The notes under the pieces: generated by a model
Told to the model about the DNA's origin: nothing
Seen by the model: only the letters and a program-made list of their open reading frames with translations
Databases searched by the model: none
Part shown: piece by piece, positions 50,932 to 59,464 of the stretch
Layout of the letters: each line of letters begins with the position of its first letter
Position numbering within the stretch: the first letter of the stretch is position 1
Program-made: the position numbers and the translations under genes
Assembly: GCA_014192625.1 (NCBI GenBank)
Contig: BJHM01000017.1
Coordinates: 17,104-81,103 of the forward strand
Reading direction: 5' to 3'
DNA: 64,000 nucleotides
From: Planctomycetota bacterium
Lineage (GTDB): Bacteria > Planctomycetota > UBA1135 > UBA2386

Positions 50932-53847
50932 GTGACGGCGAATGATTTATGGCTTGCCGAGCCAGCGCCTGCAAACGGGCGAGCAGCTCGGCGCGTAGCT
51001 TGGTTGTGGCTTTCGCTCCACACCAGTTTTGCTGCCGGGATTCTTTTGTGGTGGATGGCTGCTGCCAGCATGCGCGTTGTGGTGCGCGGCAGTGATGCGT
51101 TGCCTGCGGTTGAAATATGGGCCGCCGGGCTCTTCGCGCTGTTGCTCGCTGGACTCAGTGCCCGCCTGCATTGCCGTGAACGGCTGGTCGCTGTGGTCGC
51201 ACTTTTGTTGACCGTCAGCGTGCTGCTCGGCGCTGGGGCCTTGGCATGGCTGTCACCTGGTCGCATGGCGAGTCATGGGGCATTTTTGATCACGATCTTG
51301 CCGTTCTGGGCGGCGGGTTGGTTGTTTGGCACGGTAGTCAGCGGTGAGGGTTCCTTGCGTGCCACCTTTTTGGCTGCCGCGCTCGGTGCGGTGGTGGTTA
51401 GTTGCGGGTTGGCACTCACGGGTAGTTGCACTGCCGTGATTGCTTGGCAATGCATTGGCGGCCTACTAATTTGCAAAGCGGCACTGTTAGCGCCAATGCT
51501 CGCATCAATACGGGTGACGCACCGCGCGGCAGCACCGCTCACTGCAGCACCGCTCGCGGCGGCGCTGTTGCTCGGCGCGGTGGTCCCCGAAAACTTGACC
51601 TCGTTAGCGCATGGCTGGTTGTTTGCGCTGATCGCAACGGGCGTGGGATTGTTGCCATTCAAAAACAGTGGCAGAGCCGTGCAGATCGCAGCTGCCCTGC
51701 TTGCCGCTGCCGCGGCCACCCGCGGGCTTTTGTTTGCTGGCGTGCCGATTGCCCCAGTGTGCGCGGCGTTGGCGAGTGGCTGTGCAGTGCGCCTCTGGCT
51801 GCCGCGTTCCGGGATCGAGTTGCCGCAGCTGTGTGGTGCGTTCGCAATCGGTGCGATCGTGCATGCTGCCCTGTCGTTGTTGACCGGTCCCGCCGCGGCG
51901 ATTACTGCGACGGCCGCGATCGCTTTGTTTGCGGTGCGCTCCGAATCATCGCTTGGCGTTTGGTTTTCGTTGGTGTTGGCAGCAATCTCGGCATTGCAGG
52001 CATCGGCCACTGCTTCGCCAACCGAACCGTGCGAACGCGTGCTCGCTGCCGTGGCCGCTGCCGAGGTCCGTTATCGAGAACGGGATCAGGCGCTGTTGTT
52101 GCGGACCAACGGCGTGCTGGTCGATTTGGCGGGGCCTTCACAGCGCCATGCAGAGTTGCTCGCTGGCCTCGTGCGATGCGCATTGCCAAACGGTGGCCGC
52201 GTCATCCTCAGCGGCACCGGCACGCGTCGCATCATCACGGCGCTCGCCGATGCGGAGGGACTTTTCTTGCGAGCCGTTGACCCGAGCGATGCACCTGCGG
52301 CATTGGCCAGCGTATTGCAGCAGGATGGTCCGGTGCTGTCACCAATCGCTTTACCCCAAGTCGAATTCGATGCTTGGGTCGGTGGCCGGCGCAGATTTTT
52401 GTGGGCGCAGCGATCGGGCGCGGCGGAGATTGTTTTGGCCGCCGAACCGTTGTTGCGTGGCACACCATCGCGCGCCTCGATCGAGGAGCATGCAGCGATG
52501 CGGCACGCGGCCGGCGATGGGCTAGTGCTGCAACCTTTCCTGCTCGCCGAGACCCCGCCGGAGTTGCTGGCGGCAGCACTTGCCGCCGCCAGCAACGTGC
52601 ATCCATGGTGCGGCGTTTGGCTTGCAGATGAAATCGGTGTGATCGTGGGCGCTGTAGATGCGGTGGATCTTGTGGCGATGGCCGAAGGCTACGCCCACTT
52701 GCCTACCGCATTTCGCTGGCGACTGCATGAAACCGGAATCGGTTGCGGCGCAGACCTTGTGCTTGCCTTCGTCGGCGCGCTACCACGCTTGAAAGACCCG
52801 CGTCACGACGACCAGTTATTGGCCAGCGCGTATCGCGAACCGCCGAGTTGCGTTGCCAATGCGAAAGTGCTGCGCGCCGCCTTTGGCAGCACGCTCGCTG
52901 CGGACGGCATTGCGGTTGCGCGGTTAGCGCTGCATTCGTGCGAAGCTGGGATGCAAGGCCCGGCGATGCAGCGGCTAGAACTTTTGTGGCGCGAGCAACC
53001 TGATAGCTGCCTGCTGCGCAAAGAACTTTGGCAAGCCCGGATCAGAAAGGTTGAAGTGGATCTGGCGGCATGCGATCCAAAGTCGGTTGGCACGGTGGCA
53101 AACATGGCTGCGCTTGCGATGCGATTTGCGCACCTCGGCAGCCCCGCCGCCGCCCTGCAAGCCGCGCTCTCGCTGCCCGACCAGCATGGCGAGCGCGTGC
53201 GTGATGTGGCGCGTGCGGCCGAGATGGCGTTGGCGATCGACCCGTGCTTTGCCGAATCCGCGCCGCCGGTGCTGGTGGGCATCTTCGAAGGCGTGGCGCG
53301 TTTTAGTCCGTTGTTTGATTTGCATCGGTTGCCGCGTCCCTTGGTGCTCGCCGAACGCTGCGTGGGCGACAATTCGTTCGCGGTCGCGTTGCGGTGCCGT
53401 TTTCGTTCGGCATGTGCCCATGCGCTGGTTGCTTTATGGGCAGCGGCGCCATTGCCAGCCGCCCAGTTGGCAGTCATGCGCGAACTCGCAGATCCATTCG
53501 TGCTCACCCAAGCGGCCACGCTGTTGGCGCTCCGCAACGCGCGCGCCGAGGTCTTATTGGCCTTCCCGATCGATCTGGAGGTGCCCCAAGGGATCGCCGA
53601 ACTGGTGCACGGGACTTCGCTGGAGCGATCGCAATTGATGGAGGCGCTTGCCTACCACACTGGTCCGCGGGCGTTCGATTTGCTCGCGCAAGGGCTCGAA
53701 GACGAAGTGCGTTCGGTGCGGGTCTCGGCTGGCCGTGCGCTCAATCGCGTGGCCGCTGGCAAGGTGCCCTATGACCCGGACTGGCAGGAAAGTGCCCGAC
53801 AAGATGCAGCGGCGCGGCTGCGCAGACTGCATAATCGCACGCCATGA
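50932..53847 (+). CDS. Large membrane protein with degenerate spermidine-synthase-like and helical-repeat regions
   Basis: A 971-residue protein. The first 365 residues contain about ten to twelve hydrophobic helices. Residues about 370-590 resemble a spermidine-synthase/methyltransferase fold: LVDLAGPSQRHAELLAGLVRCALP, GRVILSGTGTRRI at the cofactor loop, and FDAWVGGRRRFLWAQ. The glycine loop and acidic positions are poorly kept, so it may not bind a cofactor. Residues about 640-971 are helical, ending in a HEAT-like segment (ALAYHTGPRAFDLLAQGLEDEVRSVRVSAGRAL). It looks like a relative of the 28437 protein that gained a helical tail. The start is GTG 50932. It overlaps lpxD by 4 bp. Confidence 0.7.
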   Translation: MTANDLWLAEPAPANGRAARRVAWLWLSLHTSFAAGILLWWMAAASMRVVVRGSDALPAVEIWAAGLFALLLAGLSARLHCRERLVAVVALLLTVSVLLGAGALAWLSPGRMASHGAFLITILPFWAAGWLFGTVVSGEGSLRATFLAAALGAVVVSCGLALTGSCTAVIAWQCIGGLLICKAALLAPMLASIRVTHRAAAPLTAAPLAAALLLGAVVPENLTSLAHGWLFALIATGVGLLPFKNSGRAVQIAAALLAAAAATRGLLFAGVPIAPVCAALASGCAVRLWLPRSGIELPQLCGAFAIGAIVHAALSLLTGPAAAITATAAIALFAVRSESSLGVWFSLVLAAISALQASATASPTEPCERVLAAVAAAEVRYRERDQALLLRTNGVLVDLAGPSQRHAELLAGLVRCALPNGGRVILSGTGTRRIITALADAEGLFLRAVDPSDAPAALASVLQQDGPVLSPIALPQVEFDAWVGGRRRFLWAQRSGAAEIVLAAEPLLRGTPSRASIEEHAAMRHAAGDGLVLQPFLLAETPPELLAAALAAASNVHPWCGVWLADEIGVIVGAVDAVDLVAMAEGYAHLPTAFRWRLHETGIGCGADLVLAFVGALPRLKDPRHDDQLLASAYREPPSCVANAKVLRAAFGSTLAADGIAVARLALHSCEAGMQGPAMQRLELLWREQPDSCLLRKELWQARIRKVEVDLAACDPKSVGTVANMAALAMRFAHLGSPAAALQAALSLPDQHGERVRDVARAAEMALAIDPCFAESAPPVLVGIFEGVARFSPLFDLHRLPRPLVLAERCVGDNSFAVALRCRFRSACAHALVALWAAAPLPAAQLAVMRELADPFVLTQAATLLALRNARAEVLLAFPIDLEVPQGIAELVHGTSLERSQLMEALAYHTGPRAFDLLAQGLEDEVRSVRVSAGRALNRVAAGKVPYDPDWQESARQDAAARLRRLHNRTP

Positions 53848-54878
53848 CCACGCAGACGGTTGCGTCACTAGCCAGCCTTGTTGAAGGTCGCGTTATCGGC
53901 GACGGGACGCTCTCCATTCGTGGCGTGGCGGACCTTCGTTCTGCTGGTCCACAGCACATCGGCTTCGTGCGCGATGTGAAGTATCGGGACGCGGCCAAGC
54001 TGTCGAGTGCGGGTGCCTTGATCACGCCGATCGACCTTGAGACGAGGGCCGCGCAGATTCTGGTCGCCGACGTTGGGCTGGCCTTTGCCAAGGTGGCGCT
54101 GCACTTTCATCCGCTGCCACGCGCGGTAGTCCACTCGGTGCACAAAACCGCGGTGGTGCACCCGGAAGCTGTGCTGGAGGAGCCGCTGGTGATCGGCCCG
54201 AACGTCGTGATCGGCCGTGCGCGAATCGGGCGGGGTTCGGTGCTGATGGCCGGCGTTTCGATTGGCGATGGTTGTCAGCTGGCGGCGGATTGCGTCATCT
54301 TTCCCAATGTCGTGCTTTATCACGGCGTGACCGTTGGTGCCCGCGTAGTGATGCACAGTGGCACCGTCATCGGCAGTGATGGTTTTGGTTATGTGCGCGA
54401 CGACGCGACTTTCCATAAGGTGCCGCAACTCGGTGGTGTGCAGATCGGGGATGACGTTGAGATCGGTGCCAATTGCACGATTGATCGCGGCGCGATTGGC
54501 GACACGAAGATCGGCGCGCGCAACAAACTCGACAACCTCTGCCACTTCGCGCACAACTGCGTGACCGGAGAAGATTGCGCCTTCGCCGCGGGCGCTTTGA
54601 TCGCTGGCAGCACGATCATCGGCAATCGCGTGATCATGGGGGGGCACGTGCTCACTTCCGGTCACCTGCGCGTGGTCGACGACGTGCGTGTCGCCGGCAA
54701 CTCGGCATTGCTGCGCGATATTGATAAGCCTGGCGATTACATGGGCTACCCGGCGCAGGAAAAGCTGCGCTTCCTTCGGCAAATGAAGGCCGTGCGGGAA
54801 TTGGTCGAAATGAAGAAGGCGTTTGAGGCGCTCAGCAAGCGCGTCGAGTCGCTGCTGCCGCCGCCGCCGTCACTGTAG
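53844..54878 (+). CDS. lpxD: UDP-3-O-acylglucosamine N-acyltransferase
   Basis: LpxD adds the second acyl chain in lipid A synthesis. The N-terminal uridine-binding domain (residues 1-100) contains DLRSAGPQHIGFVRDVKY. It is followed by a left-handed beta-helix of hexapeptide repeats (VIGPNVVIGRARIGRGSVL and others) and the catalytic His in HFAHN at 234-238. GSDGFGYV and NCTIDRGAIGDT are conserved. A C-terminal helix ends the 344 residues. ATG 53844 overlaps the upstream stop. The gene implies a lipid A-bearing outer membrane. Confidence 0.95.
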   Translation: MTTQTVASLASLVEGRVIGDGTLSIRGVADLRSAGPQHIGFVRDVKYRDAAKLSSAGALITPIDLETRAAQILVADVGLAFAKVALHFHPLPRAVVHSVHKTAVVHPEAVLEEPLVIGPNVVIGRARIGRGSVLMAGVSIGDGCQLAADCVIFPNVVLYHGVTVGARVVMHSGTVIGSDGFGYVRDDATFHKVPQLGGVQIGDDVEIGANCTIDRGAIGDTKIGARNKLDNLCHFAHNCVTGEDCAFAAGALIAGSTIIGNRVIMGGHVLTSGHLRVVDDVRVAGNSALLRDIDKPGDYMGYPAQEKLRFLRQMKAVRELVEMKKAFEALSKRVESLLPPPPSL

Positions 54879-55009
54879 TTGCGCCGCGCGGAGACCGCAG
54901 CGCAAGCAAACCGCCAAGTGCACTTGCAACGGCAGTGCGGGTGCACCGCGAGTTCTGTCCAACAGGTGTGCGGCTTGCTCTTGATGGCGTTGCGGCGGAG
55001 GATTTGGCA

Positions 55010-56638
55010 ATGGCATTACTGCGACACTTGGGCGGCATCCTAGTAGCTGCGGCGGGTCTTTTTGGTCAGGTGCCGCAGGCCGCGCCGACAGCTTCAGAGT
55101 TCGTTCGCTTCGTCACAGTCGGTACTGGTGGGCACCTGGATACTGCGATCACTACCTACCGCAATGACCAGGGCGTCGAGGTGACGCTGTATGCGGCGGT
55201 TCACATTGCGGACGCGCAGTATTTTGCCACGCTGCAGAGGCGGTTTGTCAGTTGCGACGCGCTGCTGTTTGAGTTGGTCGCCGACGAAGGCAAGTCGCCC
55301 AAAAAAGATGCGGGCGGCAGTGGCGGAGTACTGTCCCTGCTGCAAAGCGGTTTGAAGAATGCACTCGAACTCGAGTTTCAGCTCGATGACATTGATTACT
55401 CACCGGCCAATTTCGTGCACGCCGACATGACGCCCACAGAGTTTGCCGACTCGATGGCTGAGAATGGCGAATCCATTTGGTCTTTGATGTTGCGGATGAG
55501 CATGAGTGGCAAGCGGCCAGCCGCTGCGCCGTCCGCCGCCGCAGCAGATGAAGATCTTGTGGCGCAAGTTGCTTCGTCGGTGCCAAAGTTCGATTTGGCC
55601 CAGGCCTTCCGCAGCGGTGAGGGCCGGCATCAACTGCGCATTATGTTGGCTTCCCAGTTGGCGCAGTTAGAAATGGGGAGTGGCGGTCGGGCGGCGGTGA
55701 GCACCGACAAAGGGGACTTGGGCCAAGTTGTCGAGGGCAAGCGTGCCGGATCTACTTTGTTGGAAGGTCGCAACGAGAAGTGTCTCGAAGTCTTTCAGCG
55801 GGAGCAGCAGAACGGCAAGCAGAAGCTCGGGATCTTCTACGGCGCTGCGCACCTGCCGCATATGGCGCAGCGCCTATCGTCGATGGGTTTTCATCAGACT
55901 GCAAAGGAGTGGCTGCAGGCTTGGGATTGCACGAAACGGCCGGACCCAAAGGTGGACCGCGCGCAGTGGGGCGCGCGTCGTAAGGCTGGCACCGAGGTCC
56001 TTGCGATTGCGCGCGCGGCGCGGGCATGGCAGCAGCAGACCGGTGCACTGGCCGCCCCCAACTTTGCCGAACTCATAAAAGCCGCTGCCGATCAACAACA
56101 GCGACTCACGTTTGGTGAGCAGGACCCGTGGGGGCACAGTTACCGGATCGCGCAATATCCGGCTGCATCGGCAGGGGACTTTTGCATCGTTGATGTCGTT
56201 TGTAATGGGCAGGATGGCTGCTTTTCGACCGCGGATGATTTGCATGCATTGACAGAGCGCGAACTAAGGCAGCTGCGACGCAATGCCGGGCCGCAGGATG
56301 GCGGTCGAAGCGGCGGCCTGACAGCGGGTCTGCAGTCGGCACCGTTAGCGGTCGTGCTGGCGAAGACCAGTAGTGACGTCGCGCTCATCGCCGAAGCGGC
56401 TAGGCGTTACTGGGGGCGATACGAAAGCTGGCCCGCGTTCGAGGATCTAGCCAGCGCGGATGCCAAGGGGCAGGTGTTGTTTACTGGCGCGCCGGCCGAT
56501 GCGTGGGGCAATCACTACGTGCTGCGCAAGTGCACGGACGGCAATAACCTTGACATACGCAGCGCCGGTCCTGATGGCGTGCTCGACAATGCCGATGACG
56601 TGATCGCTGTCGAGGCTACGTCTGACGGTAAGAGGTGA
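55010..56638 (+). CDS. TraB/GumN-like protein with two C-terminal GspG-like modules
   Basis: From ATG 55010, backed by GGAGGA at 54997-55002, the protein has 542 residues with a signal peptide (LRHLGGILVAAAGLFGQ). Residues about 30-310 resemble TraB/GumN proteins: VTLYAAVHIADAQYFATLQRRF, LLFELVADEG, and a late FYGAAHLPHMAQRL with conserved-type GxxH. Residues about 350-430 and 460-542 each look like the C-terminal domain of the major pseudopilin GspG: DPWGHSYR...NGQDGCFSTADDL and DAWGNHYVL...GPDGVLDNADDVI. The paired Asp residues suggest calcium binding. It is probably periplasmic. The fold of the first part and its activity are inferred. Confidence 0.72.
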   Translation: MALLRHLGGILVAAAGLFGQVPQAAPTASEFVRFVTVGTGGHLDTAITTYRNDQGVEVTLYAAVHIADAQYFATLQRRFVSCDALLFELVADEGKSPKKDAGGSGGVLSLLQSGLKNALELEFQLDDIDYSPANFVHADMTPTEFADSMAENGESIWSLMLRMSMSGKRPAAAPSAAAADEDLVAQVASSVPKFDLAQAFRSGEGRHQLRIMLASQLAQLEMGSGGRAAVSTDKGDLGQVVEGKRAGSTLLEGRNEKCLEVFQREQQNGKQKLGIFYGAAHLPHMAQRLSSMGFHQTAKEWLQAWDCTKRPDPKVDRAQWGARRKAGTEVLAIARAARAWQQQTGALAAPNFAELIKAAADQQQRLTFGEQDPWGHSYRIAQYPAASAGDFCIVDVVCNGQDGCFSTADDLHALTERELRQLRRNAGPQDGGRSGGLTAGLQSAPLAVVLAKTSSDVALIAEAARRYWGRYESWPAFEDLASADAKGQVLFTGAPADAWGNHYVLRKCTDGNNLDIRSAGPDGVLDNADDVIAVEATSDGKR

Positions 56639-56665
56639 GGGACGGTGCTTTGGGCCGCTGTAAAA

Positions 56666-56727
56666 GCCGCCAGCCCTGCCGCCAGCCCTGCCGCCAGCCT
56701 CTGCCGCCAGCCCTGCCGCCAGCCTCT
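56666..56727. repeat. 12/13-bp tandem array, five copies
   Basis: Five head-to-tail units: GCCGCCAGCCCT (12 bp) three times and GCCGCCAGCCTCT (13 bp) twice, in the order 12, 12, 13, 12, 13. It starts 27 bp after the TGA of the TraB-like gene. Confidence 0.88.
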
Positions 56728-56741
56728 GCGTGTGCAAGCAG

Positions 56742-56771
56742 ACCAATCGGATTGGTGGGCGATAGTTTTTT
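56742..56771 (+). terminator. Weak terminator-like hairpin with T-run
   Basis: ACCAAT (56742-56747), CGG, ATTGGT (56751-56756) form a perfect but AT-rich 6-bp stem. A run of six Ts follows at 56766-56771 after a 9-base spacer. It could terminate the TraB-like transcript, but the stem is weak and the spacing is not ideal. Confidence 0.3.
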
Positions 56772-57089
56772 CTGTGTGCCTGATCTTGCTATGCGCCTGA
56801 TCTAACTGGCAGATTGGATCCGCCTCACGCTTTAAGCCTTTGGTTATCCCAACTGGTCCTTAGCCACCTGTTAGATCCTGCATTTTTGATCGCCAGTGTG
56901 GCAGCCAAACTTTCATTGGTGGGAGCAAAGCGCATTGCGTATGGCGCAGGCTTCGACAGTCCCGAGTATGCGCTATAGCCAGCGACTTATGGATTGTCCC
57001 CGCCCAAGTTCTCGCCAAGTGAGGCGGAGTCCCTTTCGGTGGGCGCGTCTGCCTGCGACATTGGCAAAAAACCGAGCGGCCTAGCCGAG
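56772..57089. other. Intergenic region without a supported gene
   Basis: About 320 bp between two convergent genes, less GC-rich than the rest. Short frames at 56896-57084 and elsewhere have no recognisable product or ribosome site. I see no RNA gene or repeat. Confidence 0.4.
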
Positions 57090-58703
57090 TTACCAGTCGG
57101 CCTGCTTACCTATCTCGCTTGGCCGTGCCTTTGCCTCGGCTACTTGCCAACCGGTCCAGAACGCGAGGCGCGTGATGGTCTCCATGCGGGCATAATCGAG
57201 CTTGTCGGCGCTATCGCTGGGCTGATGGTAGTCGGGGTGTTCGCCATCGCAGAAGAACACCACCGGGACGCCCTTTTTGGCGAAGTTGTAGTGATCGCTG
57301 CGCTCGTAGTAAGTGTCGCCGCTAGTGAGCAGCACGCCAAACCTAGCAGCCAGCTTCGCCGCGTCACGCGCGATGGAGCTATATTTTTCGTGGCCAAAAC
57401 TCGGCGTGATTTGGATCACGGTTTTGCCGTCTTTTGCCTCGCAACGGCCAATCATGTCGATGTTCACATCGGCAACGATCTGCTCAATGGGCCAGGTCGG
57501 ATGCTCGCTAAACCATTGGCTGCCAAACAAGCCCAGCTCTTCGCCACTTACCGAGACAAACAGGATGGACCGCGCGGGCCGTTCGCCGCCCTTGGCAAAA
57601 GCCTCGGCGATTTCGAGTAGCCCGCTGGTGCCGCTCGCGTTGTCGTCGGCACCATTGAATACGTCGCCGTCGACGCGCTGGCCGATGTGGTCGTGATGCG
57701 CGGAAAATACTACGGCCTCGTTCTTCCTGCTCTTGCCTTCGAGAAGGCCGATCACGTTGCTCGCGTAGGTCTTGCCCTCCTTGACGGCAATTACAAGTTT
57801 GCCAGTGACCTTGTCTTTGGTGGTGGGCTCGCGCAACAGACCTTGGTCATCAAGCGCGCCAAAAGCCTGTAACAAACGCTCTGCCGATGTGCCGCCTATC
57901 ACGAACAACGTCGTGGCAAGGTTTGCCGCGCGCCCTTTGCTGTCGTAGCCGAGGCTCGGATGATCAGGGGACAGGCCTTGGTAGTTGAGCACGTTGCCCA
58001 ATGAGGCGGGGTCGCCGAGCAGCACCAAAACGCCGGCGGTTGCATCGGCCTTCGCCAGCCGTTTGGCGATCTCGGTGTAGCGCTGCATCGCACCCATGTC
58101 GCCAGCGACACCGGTGCCGCGTGGTTGTTTGTCAAACACGACGATCGGGATTCGACCTTTCAGCGAATTCGGCAACTCGTCGGCGCGGCCGTGGCCGCAC
58201 CACGAAAACTTGCCAGCGAGTTGTAGCTTGTCGAGGCCCATCCCCGGCAGCACTGCGAAGTGGTCGACAATGCGTTCGGTGCCAAATTGCAGTTGCGTGG
58301 AAGGCTCGAGCGCCAGCGAAAAAAGCGGGTAGCTCTGCACAAAACCCTGCTTGTCACCGAGTGGTTTTAGGCCGAGTTTTTGCAATTGCTCGGCCACGTA
58401 CTTCGCGGTCTCTGCTTGCGCCTTGCTACTTGTGTAGCGGCCCTTTTGCGCATCGTCGGCGAGCCAGTAGACGTGGGCACGCAGGCCGTTTCGATCAATC
58501 CGTGCCAGATGTTTGGGCGCACCATCGGGCAGTGCTGCAGGTGGGCCAAGGTCTGGCAAGGTCGCTGCTTTAGTGACGGTGGCCGTTTCGGTTGGCGCAG
58601 GATTTTGTGGAGTTGTTGGTGTTGGCGGAGTCTGCGTTTGTGCGACCAAGCCGGCGGCGAGAAAGAGTGGTGCCAGACGAAGCGTGGCCACTCTGCTGGT
58701 CAT
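57090..58703 (-). CDS. Secreted M28-family zinc peptidase
   Basis: M28 enzymes are co-catalytic two-zinc aminopeptidases or carboxypeptidases. The signal peptide (LRLAPLFLAAGLVAQ) is followed by a Pro/Thr-rich linker, a PA-like domain (residues about 150-300) and the peptidase domain. Metal ligands are visible in VVFSAHHDHIG, FNGADDNASGTSGLLEIAE, SVSGEELGLFGSQWF and VNIDMIGR, with a late H in YYERSDHYNFAKKGVP. The 537 residues fit. It is probably periplasmic or secreted. The ATG at 58703 overlaps the terC stop by 4 bp. Confidence 0.92.
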   Translation of the reverse strand: MTSRVATLRLAPLFLAAGLVAQTQTPPTPTTPQNPAPTETATVTKAATLPDLGPPAALPDGAPKHLARIDRNGLRAHVYWLADDAQKGRYTSSKAQAETAKYVAEQLQKLGLKPLGDKQGFVQSYPLFSLALEPSTQLQFGTERIVDHFAVLPGMGLDKLQLAGKFSWCGHGRADELPNSLKGRIPIVVFDKQPRGTGVAGDMGAMQRYTEIAKRLAKADATAGVLVLLGDPASLGNVLNYQGLSPDHPSLGYDSKGRAANLATTLFVIGGTSAERLLQAFGALDDQGLLREPTTKDKVTGKLVIAVKEGKTYASNVIGLLEGKSRKNEAVVFSAHHDHIGQRVDGDVFNGADDNASGTSGLLEIAEAFAKGGERPARSILFVSVSGEELGLFGSQWFSEHPTWPIEQIVADVNIDMIGRCEAKDGKTVIQITPSFGHEKYSSIARDAAKLAARFGVLLTSGDTYYERSDHYNFAKKGVPVVFFCDGEHPDYHQPSDSADKLDYARMETITRLAFWTGWQVAEAKARPSEIGKQADW

Positions 58704-59464
58704 TGCAATTTTTCTGGCCCGTTCAGATTGACTGGCTTACCAGGCTTGCGCAACCGCAGGTTCAGGGCTTCGACGCCAACTGAGAACGCCATCGCGAAGT
58801 AGACGTAGCCCTTGGGGATTTCCTGATGAAAGGCCTCGGCGACCAGCGTGAAACCGATCAGCAAAAGGAAACTCAGTGCCAACAGCTTTACGGTTGGGTG
58901 CTTCTCGACGAATGTGCAGATCGGGTTCACGAAAATCATCATGAAGCCGACCGAGATCAACACTGCGATCACCATCACCGCGAGGTCCTTGGCCATGCCG
59001 ACCGCGGTGATCACGGAGTCAAGTGAGAAGACGATGTCGAGAATCGCGATCTGCGTGATGACCTTTGCAAACGTCGCGGGCTTGCGATTGGGGTCAACTT
59101 CATCGGCCTCGTCCCCTTCGAGTTTGTGGTGAATCTCAGTCGTGCTCTTCCACATCAAAAACAGGCCGCCACCGAGCAAGATCAGGTCGCGACCGGAGAA
59201 CCCGTGGCCAACCACACGAAACAGTTCGGTCGTCAGGCTCATCACCCAGTTGATCGAGAACAAGAGGCCGATGCGCATGCCCATTGCCATCAGCAGGCCT
59301 ACCCTCCGGCTGGTGCCGTGCATGGATTGTGGCAGTCGGCTAGTCAGGATCGACACGAACACGATGTTGTCGATGCCGAGTATGATCTCTAGAAAGGTAA
59401 GCGTGACCAGCGCGATCCAAGCTTGGGAGTCGTAGATCCAGTCCATCATTGCTGCTAAGTTCAC
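58700..59464 (-). CDS. TerC-family integral membrane protein
   Basis: This 254-residue membrane protein has seven or more hydrophobic helices. The TerC hallmarks are EIILGIDNIVFVSIL near the N-terminus and DIVFSLDSVITAVGM in the middle, both carrying conserved Asp residues in membrane helices. TerC/Alx proteins are linked to metal ion, chiefly manganese, export and to metalation of exported enzymes. Here it is coupled to a zinc peptidase gene, and that link is suggestive only. The start is GTG 59464 overlapping the rqcH stop, or ATG 59449. Confidence 0.9.
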   Translation of the reverse strand: MNLAAMMDWIYDSQAWIALVTLTFLEIILGIDNIVFVSILTSRLPQSMHGTSRRVGLLMAMGMRIGLLFSINWVMSLTTELFRVVGHGFSGRDLILLGGGLFLMWKSTTEIHHKLEGDEADEVDPNRKPATFAKVITQIAILDIVFSLDSVITAVGMAKDLAVMVIAVLISVGFMMIFVNPICTFVEKHPTVKLLALSFLLLIGFTLVAEAFHQEIPKGYVYFAMAFSVGVEALNLRLRKPGKPVNLNGPEKLQ

